Shown here piece by piece: positions 21,938-32,637 of a stretch of DNA of 64,000 nt. Numbering within the stretch: the stretch's first letter is position 1; each line of letters opens with the position of its first letter. The position numbers and the translations under genes were made by a program. The stretch is from Lineolata rhizophorae (Eukaryota; Ascomycota; Dothideomycetes; Lineolatales; Lineolataceae): contig MU001698.1 in the NCBI GenBank assembly GCA_010093515.1, forward strand, positions 1 through 64,000. Direction: 5' to 3'. A model generated the notes under the pieces. It was not told where the DNA came from, did not search any database, and was given only the letters and a program-made list of their open reading frames with translations.

Positions 21938-23863
21938 GCAAATTTCCGCAAGGGAGTATTTTCCTAGAGATTTGGGCAATTCAATGACTGGCGAAACCGC
22001 GAAGATGGAGTTCTAGGTGAGCTGCGTGCAAAGTTTGGGACTAGAACAAGAAGCTTGATAGTGCAGCACAAATCAAAGACGAGCAGATATTAATTTAAAA
22101 GCTGAATGGGCCGTAGTTCATATAGCATCGCAGCAGTAGAGGCGCTCAACGTATCTAGTCGTTTCCTACGAGGTTATACACATTAGCATGGCTTCTAGTA
22201 GTGTTTCGCCCAACAGTTAACCGTCTCGAGCTTTTGCCGTGCGCAGAAAAAGAGATTTCCTCAGAACAGGCTCTGCTGCGAGCACGATGAATGAAACGCG
22301 TATACCGTTGAGAGACGACTTATCGGAGCGATTCAACGCGAAGCGAGCAATCAGAATCCCCAATTTCCCAAGGCAAGCCAGGGATGCAGGGCTCTCGAAT
22401 CCCGCTGTTGCCGTTCCTATATATCCAGTTGGCGCTGTCACATGATAGTGCACTAGCATGGCTGCCAGGCGCAAGGGGTGGCCACGGCTGCAGCATCGGT
22501 CGATACATATGCAGGTTTCGGGGCTTAGCCCGCGTCCCGGCTCGGGAAGCGCAGCGCGGCTGAGCGCGAGTTGCGGCCCCCAAGGCGTTGTGCAACCGGC
22601 GGATCAGGGCAACTGGCAGCCAATCGACGGAAACACAAATCGCCATGGGAGACTCGTCCTCACACCGGCCGTTGTTTGCTTAAGCGGAAATCGCGAGGCT
22701 GGTTCGAACGACTACATGACCGCCATGCAACCCCCACTGCCTACAGCCCGTAGATATCAGCGCGCCGCTTAACGTTTAGCAAACGGTTCTACAGATGTCG
22801 ACGATATCTCGCCCGTTGTTACGCGAAAGACGCCCACGTCGGCCGCAGCTAAATCGCTAGGCGACATCCAGGGAGAGCCTGCCTAGGACAAGCCTCTGAC
22901 CGCCGGCATCTGCCGGCGCTCTGCCAGCGCTGCTCTGGGCCCCGACTCGCGGGAAGTTAGCACGTGGTCGAGACAATGAGGCGTTGACCGGAGCAAATGC
23001 TTCCGGCCTACATAGGCCGCGGCAAGGCTGAGGCTAATAGGGCGACGCGGGGCATCGATTCCGCACTCCGTGGTGCTGGGGCGACGTTGTTGCGGTGAGC
23101 GGTGAGTGACGGGTTGCCGGTCAATCCCTTCTGAATGAATGGAATTGGAGTCATCGGCAAGCTAGTCTCGCTGCAAGAGCTGACTTAACTCTCCAGTTCC
23201 CAATTAATAGTCGTCGAGATCTGCATCGACCCTAGGGGGTATCCGAAGTACTTGCCTCTCCTCGCTACTTCATGTCATCGCTTACTATTACCCTTTTGCC
23301 CAAGTCGTGCTGGAGCCATCACGCAAGGACACGTCGAGTCAGCAGCTATCAACACGTCCATGCTGCTCGGGCAAAGTGACCACCTAGCCACGAGTGTGAC
23401 AACATGCACGGATTCACATTGTGAGTTCCACCGAGACAGCCGACCAGAATCCAGGCATCATACACCAGTGCCTGGCTTGGGTACATAAGAAAATGAAGCG
23501 CCATTTGGCATCAACTGGATGCAATACAAGGTTAGGAAACCGCAAGGGTCGTCTGCAACAGTAAATAGGCAAGGGACGCGTCTCGCCTACGGAGAAAATC
23601 GGACAATACTGCACATGACTGAAGGAAGGGGGCAAGGCGGCAGCGTCCCTTTACCCTACCCATATCGAAGTTCTCGGTAGTGAATAATCGCTTTAGTTTA
23701 CAGTACGCGTGCACGTGTTGAAGACGCAGAAGAAAGAACAGGACTGGTAGTGAAGTAAAGCATTAACCCTTCGGCCCACGGAACACGACCAACCGAACAT
23801 CAACAGCACCTCTCTGTCCATGTCATCCTGCACCTCACAGGCACCGTTACTGGAAAACAACCC
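21938..23863. other. Large spacer (AAA ATPase 5' / NST1 3')
   Basis: Nearly 2 kb without a gene that I can support. Local frames of 60-108 codons on both strands resemble nothing known. A CACGTG E-box sits at 22961-22966. The left part should be the AAA ATPase promoter and the right edge the NST1 3' untranslated region. Confidence 0.5.
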
Positions 23864-26800
23864 TCAAAAGTTGGGCGGCGTTCCAAACGATGGGAAGCGC
23901 CCAGGCGCCTGCGCTGCCGCGCCACCAAACGCGGCTGGCATGCTGTGGCCAGGAACCGGACTGCCAATCTCGCCGAGGCCAGTGCTGCCGCTGCGGCTCA
24001 AACCGGTGGGTGCTCCTGCCGCACCGGGAGTCGGCGTGTTGTCTGGTTCGAACTTGACCCACGTTTGACCGCCGACCTGCTTCATAGTAAAGGAACCCCC
24101 GCCGTTGTGGCTGCTACCCTCGGTGTCGCAAATCTGGAGAATCTCGGGCATGTACACGGGCGCCTCGGAAGGACCGCGGCACATCTCGATCGAGTTCGCG
24201 ACCTCGCTAATGTTGATGAAGCCATCGCTCGTATTTTTGGACATTTTGCGGCACGCGTCGCAAAGGGCTAGGCGGATGCCCACTGGGCGGGGTAGCGAAT
24301 GCCTCTGGGTTCCAAACGCGTTGTTACCACCCCACTGGCTGGTCGGCGAGTTGCCCCAACTCGCGCCACCAGACATGCCAGGCGCACCAAACTGCAGCGA
24401 AGGTGTGCTCCAAGTGCTTCCGCTGGTCGTCGAACCTCCCAGGCCGAATGTATCCATGCGAGGCTGACCGAGATGATCCGTGAACAGCTGCGAGGCCCCG
24501 AAAGCGCCCACGCGATTCGACGGGCGTGACAGGCCAGGTGCCACACTACCAGCTCGGAAATCGGAAGTCCCCGGTATCAAAGGGTCGTCCACATCGTCGA
24601 GCAATGCTTTGCTTCCCAGGTGGCTGCTAAGGTCGTCAACTTCAGCACTGAGCGGCTTTTTGTTTTCCGGGGCCTCCATTGGTTTGACACTCGACGGCCG
24701 CTGGATAGGAGCCGGCCTGGATATCGGCTGTCCAGTTGGCTCTGCTCCCGGTTTGTTGTCGTACGATCCCGACGTCTGCCTAGAGTGGGAGGTCATTGGA
24801 CCAGAGGGAGCACCAAAGCCCGGCAACTGAGTCCCGGCAGAAGTCGAAGGCATTCCCTGAGCCGAAAAGCTCGAGGGAGGCTCGATCGGGAAACCGCGGC
24901 CATGTGGCACCATTCCGGGAGGGCCCATGCCAGGCGGAGGTCCAGGTAGACCATTTGACATGCCCCCAAACCCGCGATATTGGCCACCGAGAGGCACGCC
25001 GGGCTGGTTTGAAAACCCGGACATCCCCATTGGAGCCCTCTGCGTTATTCCCTGTCCCAACGGAGCCTGGCTATGGGGCAACCCGTTCACACCAGGCGGG
25101 ATGCTGGGAAATCCGGGAGGGTGCATGCCAGGAGGCGGTCCGATCGGAGGCATGGGCGATGAGGGTTGGGGGTGCTGTAAGGGAGGGTGTGGCTGCTGTT
25201 GGTGGTTTTGCGGCTTCGTCAATATGGCCTTCGGGGCACCCGAAACCTGCTGTTGAGGCAAGCTGCTAACCGGAGACACGGATTTCGCCGTGCCGGGCAC
25301 AACTTGGGGAGTCTTAGGCGAGGAGCCGTGCGAACCATGAGACGTCTGCCCTTTCTTTGCAGGCGTCGACGCTTTCGGGACAGCAGGTGTGGCGACCTGC
25401 ACCATGGGTGAAGGAACGCCGGAAGAGCTTTGCTTCGATACGAGACCCGGAGGCAGGGGTACAGCCGCAGGCTGCGAAGATCGCTTTCCCTGGGCCGCGA
25501 CGAGGTTTTGCTGAGCGACTTGGGCAGCCTGAGTGGCTTGAGCTGCTTGAGCCGCCTGGGCTGCCTGCGCAGCGTGCGTCGCTTGCTCTTCCCTCTTAGC
25601 ACGCTCCTTGGCCTCCTTTTCCGCTTTCGCTTTTGCTTCTCGATCGCGGCGTTCCTTGTCCTCCTGTGCCTTCTTCTCCCGGGCAATCCTCTCTTTGGCC
25701 TCCCGCTCCTCACGTTCACGTTTCTTAGCCTCCTCACGAGCCTTCTTTTCTTGTGCCTTCTGCTCGCGGGCTTTGCGCTCGGCTTCTTGCTGTCTCTCAC
25801 GCTCTTCCTGCTGCCTTCGTTGCTTCTCCGCATCCCTACGGTGGCGTTCTTCCTCCTGGGCCTTGCGTTCCGCTTCTTTTCTCTTGCGCTGTTCTTCCCT
25901 CTTGCGCCGCTGGTCCTCCTGTCGCTTCTCTTCAGCTGCCCGTGCGGCCGCTTCCTCCGCAGCCTTCTCGGCCTCTTTGCGCGCCTTCTCTTCGGCCTTT
26001 TGCTGCTTCTGGAGTTCTTTCTTAGCCTTTTTCTTCTGGGCATCCCGAGCTTTCTTAGCCTCTCGCTGAACGTCCAGCCGTGATTCCTCTTCCAGCTCCT
26101 CCAAGAGCTTCTGCTGGCGCTCACGGGCGACTTTCTCGCGGTACGCGGTGAGTACTCGCTGCTCGAACATGCGTGCGGCGAAGATCTGAAACATTCGACG
26201 GCCCTCCTCCATGCGCTGCTCTTCCGTCATCGTCTCCTGCTACGGAACGGTTAGCGGTGGATTTCTATTCTCAACCATCTATTTTGTGACAATGACCCAC
26301 CATCTCCTCTTCCTCATACTCTTCCTCATCCTGACTATCGTACTCTTCCTCTTCCTCTTCATCGTATTCGTCATCCTCGGGCGCGCCATGGTCGTGATTG
26401 TGGGGATTCATCGGATGGCTGAGTGTGGACGCGGCGTACTGCGCCTCTTCTTCCCGCTGCATACGTCGCTCCGCCAGCTGCTCCATCATTTCAATGAACT
26501 TTTTCCCGTCGTTTTTGAGCAGGTCGTCTGCAACGGTCAAGATGCCTCCTACATAGTTTGTTAGCCATTGATGAAGAGGAACCAACTGAAGTTGAGCTAT
26601 GCACGAACGGACCTTTCACGGTGAGACTGTTGCCAAAGTTGAAGAAATCGGCGGCAGGCCCGCTAGGAAGATCATCATTCTCGTCGTCGCTATACTCGTC
26701 GTCTTCCTCATCGCTGTACTCGTCCTCGTCGCCTTCCTCATCGTCCTCCTCGTCCTCGTCCCCGTCTTCGAGTTCCTGGATTCGGCTGTGCACCTGGGCA

Positions 26801-27768
26801 GAGCTCGCGTGCGGGTGTTCACTATCGGAAGGGAGATGCGTGAGGTGTGAGCCGAGCTGACGAGGCGGCGGCAGCATGGGGGCGCCATTGCCTGGCGTCT
26901 GCTGGTGATTCGCATACTGCTCCAACTCTTCATAGTAGGCGTCATACAGAACCTCCAGCTCCTCCTCGATAGCGGTCCGCTTTCGGCCGCACACGGTGCA
27001 GCTGCACGAGTGCTTCTGCTGCTCCTTCATTTTACGCAAGACAGCTTCCTTCTCGATCTTGACCAGCGACTTGCGCTCCTCTTCGCCCAAGGAGAGCCAG
27101 AATTCCTTTATCCTCTCCCGCTCCTCCTGCGTGGACGTGTTCCATATGCGATCTCTCGCGCTACGGTTGGGGGGGCGGGAAGGTACGCTTGAAGGAGGAG
27201 GAGGCGGAGGAGGGGGTGGCGGGACAGGGGAAGCCGACGGAGGCAATCCTGCGGCATAAGGCACGTCCTGGGAAACGGCTTTGCCCTTGCGCTTCTTCTT
27301 CGACTTCTTCTTTGCCGACGATGCAGCCGGATAGTTCGGCGCGAAATGACCCTCGGCGTTCGGCATGCCCGTATACAGCGGGTCGTCGTCGGAGTAGTAG
27401 TACTGCTCGCCCTCGGCCGTGTGAAAGTGCTCGGGGTCGTCCAAGCCCGCGTCGTCGTAGTCGAGTGCACCGGGCATGGGCGGGACCGTATGGTGATGAT
27501 GATGTGGTGTCTGCGACGGGTGGTGGACGTGAGGCAGCTGCCCGTTCCGGACGCCCGCGTCGGAGGCCAGGTCGGGATGGGCTTGCTGCTTCGCCTGTTG
27601 CTGCTGGTGCTCGGCAGCCTGGCGGGCAGCCTGCTTGGCCCGGCGTTTCTGCTTCTTGCGATTGACGGCCGCGCCGCCGGGCGTGCTAGGGCCGGTTATG
27701 ATGCCGTTGCCGCTGGAGGGCGGAGGTACGAGGGCCTGGCCGCCGGCGCCTTTAGAGCCCTGAGCCAT
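23864..27768 (-). CDS. NST1: Stress response protein NST1
   Basis: Exons 26613-27768, 26301-26548 and 23864-26236 encode 1258 residues. NST1 is a conserved ascomycete protein that sets salt-stress sensitivity in yeast. The start [19 protein letters not shown] leads into a basic [17 protein letters not shown] block, a His/Pro-rich stretch, then the conserved [20 protein letters not shown] and a Cys pair in [21 protein letters not shown]. Acidic Glu/Asp runs are followed by [20 protein letters not shown], the best conserved block. A coiled coil of several hundred residues dominated by Lys, Arg, Glu, Gln and Ala comes next, and the C-terminal half is Pro/Gly/Ser-rich. Both introns are 64 bp. Composition is extreme, so boundaries inside low-complexity parts rest on frame alone. 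Confidence 0.92.
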
Positions 27769-29254
27769 GCCGGAGGGGGCGCGAGAAGAACTGGCAGGCG
27801 TGCGAAGCTGGCAATGTGCACGACTGCGTAGCACGCGTAAGCCGAGGCACGTACAGAGCACGCCGAGGGTGGGTGGTGGCAGGTGAGGGAGGGAGGTGGG
27901 AAGGTGTGGTGACAGGTGGGCCGAACGGAGAGTGGTGGAGCCCCTCCGAGGGAAGCGAACGTACCGCGCTCGAGGGACGGTGCAGCGCCGCGACGGCGAG
28001 GGCCGGGGCAGACGAGGCACGGGGCGGGCGGCGCGGGAGCGTGCGGGCGCGGATGCAGGCGCTGGGATGTCGGGCTGTGGCGTGGGCGCGGGCGTGGTTG
28101 GTGGTGGAGACGCAGCTTGAGCCGCCTTTGGGTGATGGAGGACGGGAGCCCGTGCAGGTGAGGGCTCGCTACGCCAAGGAGCGCCGGCGCCGGCTGACCT
28201 AAGCGGTGCCTGCCGCCCGCGACCTGGCAGGCGCCTGCCCGGGGGCCGCGCCTGCTGCAAGCGCCGGCCGCGCCTGCTCCCACCCCCGTCGCCACGCCTC
28301 CCCAACAGCCCCCGGCTCTCTCGTGCCTCCGTGCCTTTGCCTACACCTGCGCAAGCCCGCCGTCGCCCGTGCTTCTCTGCCCTTCCAGAACCTCGCGCCG
28401 GAGCACGCCGAACGCCCGCGTGCCTACGCCTGCGCTGCGCACCGCCTCGCCCTCTCCCGTCCCTCGGCCGCGCTGGTGCCAGCCGCCGAGCCTCGTGCGT
28501 CACGCCGCCGAGCCCAGTGTTTCATCACCGCCCGCCCGCCGCCGCGCCCTCCCGCCGCCGTTTGTGTTTCTTCTCCCTCCCGCCATTGCCGTCCGCCCTG
28601 CCTCGCCTGGCCTCCGCAACCCTCTCCGCGCTCCTTTCTCGGCCCGCCCTCGCACCCGTCTCGCAAACCCTCCCGCCGGCCCTGCCGCTCTGGCCGTCGT
28701 CTGATCTCCTGTCGCCGTCTCCTGCTCAGCCGCACCGCGACCGTCACATCGCTGCCCGCGCTACGTGCAAGTTGCGTCTCTCCCGCCCGCCCTATACCCA
28801 CCGCGGCTCCCGACCTCGACGCGCCGCTACACCCGCACCTTGCCTGCCGCCCTTATCGCTCCTCTGTGAACACTGCCATCCCGTGCGGCCACGCCTACAT
28901 ATTTGATCCAGCGGCGCTTCGTTCCCCTTTGCTGCACCGCTCTGCGACCGAAATCTTCCTCCCAACTCCCGCTCCACCTCGCCTCTCTCCTTCATTTCCC
29001 CTCGTTCCGGTCTGCCTCTTGAGTCCCGAGAGACTCTTCAAGGCCTCCCGCTCACGCCAATTGACCTTCCCGCCATACGAACAAGCTCTACTAAGATATT
29101 CGGCGGGCCGGACCGTCTACCACGCCACCTAGACCGGCCATTGCACGCAGTTGAAGTGCAGTGATATAATTACGAACCACCATCTGGGCGACAAATCCAC
29201 ACACTTCTCCTGACGCCTACATTATCCCGCAGCATTTTCGCATCTTCAGGCAAT
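27769..29254. promoter_or_regulatory. Divergent promoter region NST1 / rho2
   Basis: About 1.5 kb between divergent start codons. From roughly 28206 to 29130 the + strand is strongly C/T-rich and GC-rich, which leaves long open frames that encode only Pro/Ser/Arg/Ala strings; I read these as compositional. Pyrimidine-rich leaders are usual upstream of highly expressed fungal genes, so this may be part of a long rho2 leader. Confidence 0.5.
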
Positions 29255-30725
29255 ATGGCACAATCAGGAGAAACTGTGATGCGGAGGTATGTTCGGATTT
29301 CTTTTTTTTTCTTTTTTCATTAGTGTTTTTCTCTGTAGCAGTTATTTATCTTTTTTATTTTCGAGCTTGCCCCCTGGAATCTTCGAGTTCGCCTTTTTCG
29401 CAGCCCCTTGTTTGCTCGCGATTTCATATTTGCTTGCATGCTTTTTTAGTCTTTCTACCTTCGACTTTGGCAAACTTTTCTGGGTTCAATTACACCTTCT
29501 CAAAAGACCCGGCCGAGGTTGTCGATCGCGCAGTGTTGCCCTCCAAGGCACCTTGCAGGCTTCGTTCTCGCTTGAGCCGTCGCCGCGTCGCTTGCGATAG
29601 CGCCCGAACGTCACATGCTAAAAATAGGGCCCTAAACCCTCGCACTATCGCATCCTGCCTCCCTTTTTCATTCTTTGGCGCTAGCGTTGTTCCTATTGTG
29701 GTTGTTTTCTGCTATCCTTTGTCGTGTTCAGTGGCGATGACCCCCTCGGTTGTTCGCCCGTAAGTGGTTGGGCTCGGCGGCGCACGGTTGTTTTCTGCCG
29801 GGGTTTATTGAAAGTTCGACGATCCCTTAAAAGCACAGCCACTGACGGACCTTACTTTATTTTCTTTCCGCCCAACAGGAAGCTGGTCATCATTGGCGAT
29901 GGTGCGTGCGGCAAGACTAGTTTGCTCAGCGTCTTCACCCTGGGCTACTTCCCAACGGTAAGGATCCCTCCACCGCCGTAACGGTTGCAACAGATATCAG
30001 CTGACGATTAATCAATACTTAGCGTTATGTGAGTTTTCTCCTTTTGTAACTCCACCCCTTCGCTACTCGCCGCGGCCCCTAGTTTGTTCCGGGTCGCCGC
30101 GAGGCCGAACACGGGCCAACCCCATCCCGTAGTCTTAGAACGACTCCCGATGGAGTAACTCGCTACCTTAAGAACTACCATATTCAGTCTCTACCGCTAG
30201 AGTTCCAACGTGCTAACGCGGATGGCCCGGGCGCTCGCGCAGGTTCCGACGGTGTTCGAGAATTACGTGACAGACTGCCGAGTGGATGGCAAGTCGGTGC
30301 AATTAGCGCTGTGGGACACCGCCGGCCAGGAAGATTACGAACGATTGCGGCCGCTCGCCTACTCCAAGGCGCACGTCATTCTCATCGGCTTCAGCGTGGA
30401 CTCGCCCGACAGCCTCGAGAACGTCAAACACAAGTGGGCCGAGGAGGCGCGCGAGCGGTGCCCTGGCGTTCCTATCATTCTGGTCGGCCTAAAGAAGGAC
30501 CTGCGGGACGACCCGCTCGCTGCCGAAGAAATGCGCAAGAAGAGCCTGCGCTTCATTTCCCCACGACAAGGTGTGGAGATGAAGGACGAGATTGGCGCGC
30601 GCAAGTACCTCGAGTGCTCCAGCTTAACCGGTGACGGCGTCGACGATGTCTTCGAGGCGGCCACGAGGGCGGCGCTACTAGCCGTCGATAAGAGCGAGGG
30701 AACGAGGTGCTGCACCATTCTCTAA
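29255..30725 (+). CDS. rho2: Rho-family GTPase Rho2
   Basis: Four exons, 29255-29286, 29879-29957, a 6-nt exon 30023-30028 and 30243-30725, give 199 residues. The P-loop is GDGACGKT at 17-24, followed by [12 protein letters not shown], then Arg-Tyr from the tiny exon, then VPTVFENYV (switch I) and [16 protein letters not shown] (switch II). The base-binding KKDLRDD and [21 protein letters not shown] are present, and the protein ends CCTIL, a CAAX box whose last Leu predicts geranylgeranylation at C196. [20 protein letters not shown] and the C-terminal third fit Rho2 better than Rho1 or Cdc42. Rho2 acts at the plasma membrane in wall integrity and polarity. Intron 1 is 592 bp and intron 3 is 214 bp, long for this window. 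Confidence 0.93.
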
Positions 30726-31568
30726 GTGACTGCTAGGGCTCGCAAACGCACCTTTTAAAACCGGTTCCGAATTCATCCGTCTCGACAATGTGCTGTTTCT
30801 CGGTCATTTTCATCTGGGCTCTCGACTTCCAATAATGCATGGGCGGTGTTTATCGGTCTTCCTCCAACAATACACTCAGTCCCGTCGATCATCTGATTGA
30901 TAGTCTGACTCTCCTATGCTTTATTCTCTCGCGTACCTTCTTCAGTAGCCAGGCGTCCGTCCAGCGTCGAGCGCCTGCTCCTTCGTTTTGCTCATCACAG
31001 GTTATGCTTGTTTCAGTTTTGCACTTTTTGAGAGGAGGTAAAAGCTGCTTGTTCTCTTCTTGGCGGGGTTATGGGCGAGGTACAGAAAGTGCCGGTCGAG
31101 TCTGCGTTATTCTGCTTCTTCTGATCGACGAGGCAGATCTGTAGGATTTAGGCTTTGATACGTAGGGCTGGGATTGATTTAGGTTTCCTTGATGCTCGGC
31201 TATAGGAGGCACTGCACGCATAGGAAAGCGTAGGTTGAGACGCGGAGACGCTGTTGGACTGGGCTCGGGCGCGCTCGCTTGGCCTTTTTCATAGTAGGCG
31301 TGTAGGTAAGCGGTTGGTCTATTGATCGATCAGCGGGTATGCACTAGACCAGGGGTAATGATGAGGGATGTTTTGATCTTGTCGGGGCGAGTTCAGGCTA
31401 GCCTTCGTTTGTGATGAAGCGAATTTTGGTTTTTATGGATTTGCACAATGCGGTATTCCCGCTTACGAGTACAAGAACGTATAGGTACAGGAAGAAAAAG
31501 CGGCCGCCAGGCCGCAGATGGTTTTATGATGCGCGATTGTTCTGCTTTCGCTCCAACTCAAGATCCCC
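30726..31568. other. Convergent 3' spacer (rho2 / mL40)
   Basis: T-rich sequence after the rho2 stop, expected to hold the 3' ends of two convergent genes. Nothing in it looks coding. Confidence 0.5.
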
Positions 31569-32311
31569 TCACTCCTTGCGCGGTCTTCTCCACCCCTCGT
31601 TGAACGGCTCTTTGGCCGGGAACTCGGTCTGCACCCTCGCGTACTCGATGGGGACCTGATCCCAGACGCCCTGCTTGCCCATGGCGATGCGGTACAGGCG
31701 GCCGACGCCGGCGCCCTGCTGGGCGGCGCGCTCGGCTTCGGTCCGGGCCACGACGCCGCGCTCGTCCATGAGGCGCAGGGCCTCGACGGCGGCGCGCATG
31801 GCCGTGTACTGGCGCTCGAGGTCGCGCTCGAGGGCCTGGCGGCGGCGGTGCTTGAAGAGGGCGTAGGCGCGCGCGATGGTCCAGTGGCGGAGGCCGCGCA
31901 TGCGCGAGAAGCGCAGCGGGCGCATCGCCTTGGAGTGCCAGAGGTGGTAGCGGATGGCGCCTGCGAAAACGGCGAGCCGGGCGATGCGTTGTCAGCGGAC
32001 GGGTGAGGCGGTCTTGAAACGTGGGAGAAGGGGAAAGGGAAAAGGGCTTGCGTACGGACGCGCGGGTCGCGCTGCATTTTGCCGCCTTTGCGCTTGAGCA
32101 TTGGAGCGGTGGTAGAGAAGGCAGCGGCTTGGGGTGCGCGGAGGCATGATGATGACGATGACGATGGGAGTTGTTGCCGCGGCGCGGTTCGCGGGCGGGC
32201 GGTGGCGGGTGAGGCGATGGAATGGAGGCGTATCGGCGAGGCCCCGTGGAGGCGACGCGGTGCTAATCGCGGGATGCCACGCAAGCGGCGGGCCAGGCGT
32301 GCGGGATCCAT
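31569..32311 (-). CDS. MRPL28: Mitochondrial large ribosomal subunit protein mL40 (MRPL28)
   Basis: Exons 32056-32311 and 31569-31960 encode 215 residues across a 95-bp intron. The first 70 residues are rich in Arg, Ser, Ala and Pro and end with AAFSTTAPMLKRKGGKMQRD, which reads as a presequence followed by the mature start. The core, RVRAIRYHLWHSKAMRPLRF, then WTIARAYALFKHRRRQAL, and the end QVPIEYARVQTEFPAKEPFNEGW, match the MRP-L28/mL40 family of the mitochondrial large ribosomal subunit. Arg and Lys content is high, as expected for an rRNA-binding protein. The start at 32311 is the first ATG in frame before the presequence. It is divergent from the AGM1 gene with 326 bp between start codons. 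Confidence 0.88.
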
Positions 32312-32637
32312 CGCGGCAAACTCGAGGCTCAATGCCTCGGCCAAGTGGTGCGTTCGTGCGCGCGGACGGCGGCGTTGTCCCGGTGCGTTGGCGCCGGCGA
32401 GCGGTGATGGGGTCGTCGAGCGTCGCAGATGATGCGCGGTCAGCCTTACCGCCGGGGCCCTGGCCGCCCGCCAGCCCGGGCTACATGGCTCGTCACCTGC
32501 CCGCTGCCCGCCGCGGCTCGTCCTCTCACCGACTCGCTGCCTCCCCGCCCGGCCGCCCCAGATAAAGGCCGCGCTCCCGCTACACTCTCCGAGCACGCAA
32601 GGCGCCTGCAGACGGCCGAGCCTCAAGAAACGCAGCC
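32312..32637. promoter_or_regulatory. Divergent promoter mL40 / AGM1
   Basis: A GC-rich 326-bp region between two divergent start codons. The sequence CCAGATAAAGG near 32559-32569 could serve as a weak TATA-like element for the right-hand gene about 75 bp upstream of its ATG. No other site stands out. Confidence 0.4.

Noticed and set aside
20671-21980. Possible second gene from frames antisense to the AAA ATPase (20732-21289 +)
   Set aside because: Antisense shadow; the minus-strand frame continues through introns with consistent family motifs.
22701-22725. GGTTCGAAC resembling a tRNA T-loop
   Set aside because: No pairing T-stem, no A-box at the right distance and no acceptor stem; the other TTCGA-type strings in the window fail in the same way.
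25430-26083. Leu/Phe-rich frame on the + strand resembling a membrane protein
   Set aside because: It is the antisense of the Lys/Glu/Arg coiled coil of NST1, which always yields Leu/Phe/Ser-rich shadows.
26491-28503. NST1 reading frame extended upstream of 27768
   Set aside because: Residues before MAQGSKG are Arg/Ala/Pro strings without family resemblance; the ATG at 27768 gives the usual NST1 N terminus.
28206-29132. 308-codon open frame on the + strand before rho2
   Set aside because: It encodes only Pro/Ser/Arg/Ala/Leu strings, overlaps equally open frames in other registers, and the region is C/T-biased, so the openness is compositional.
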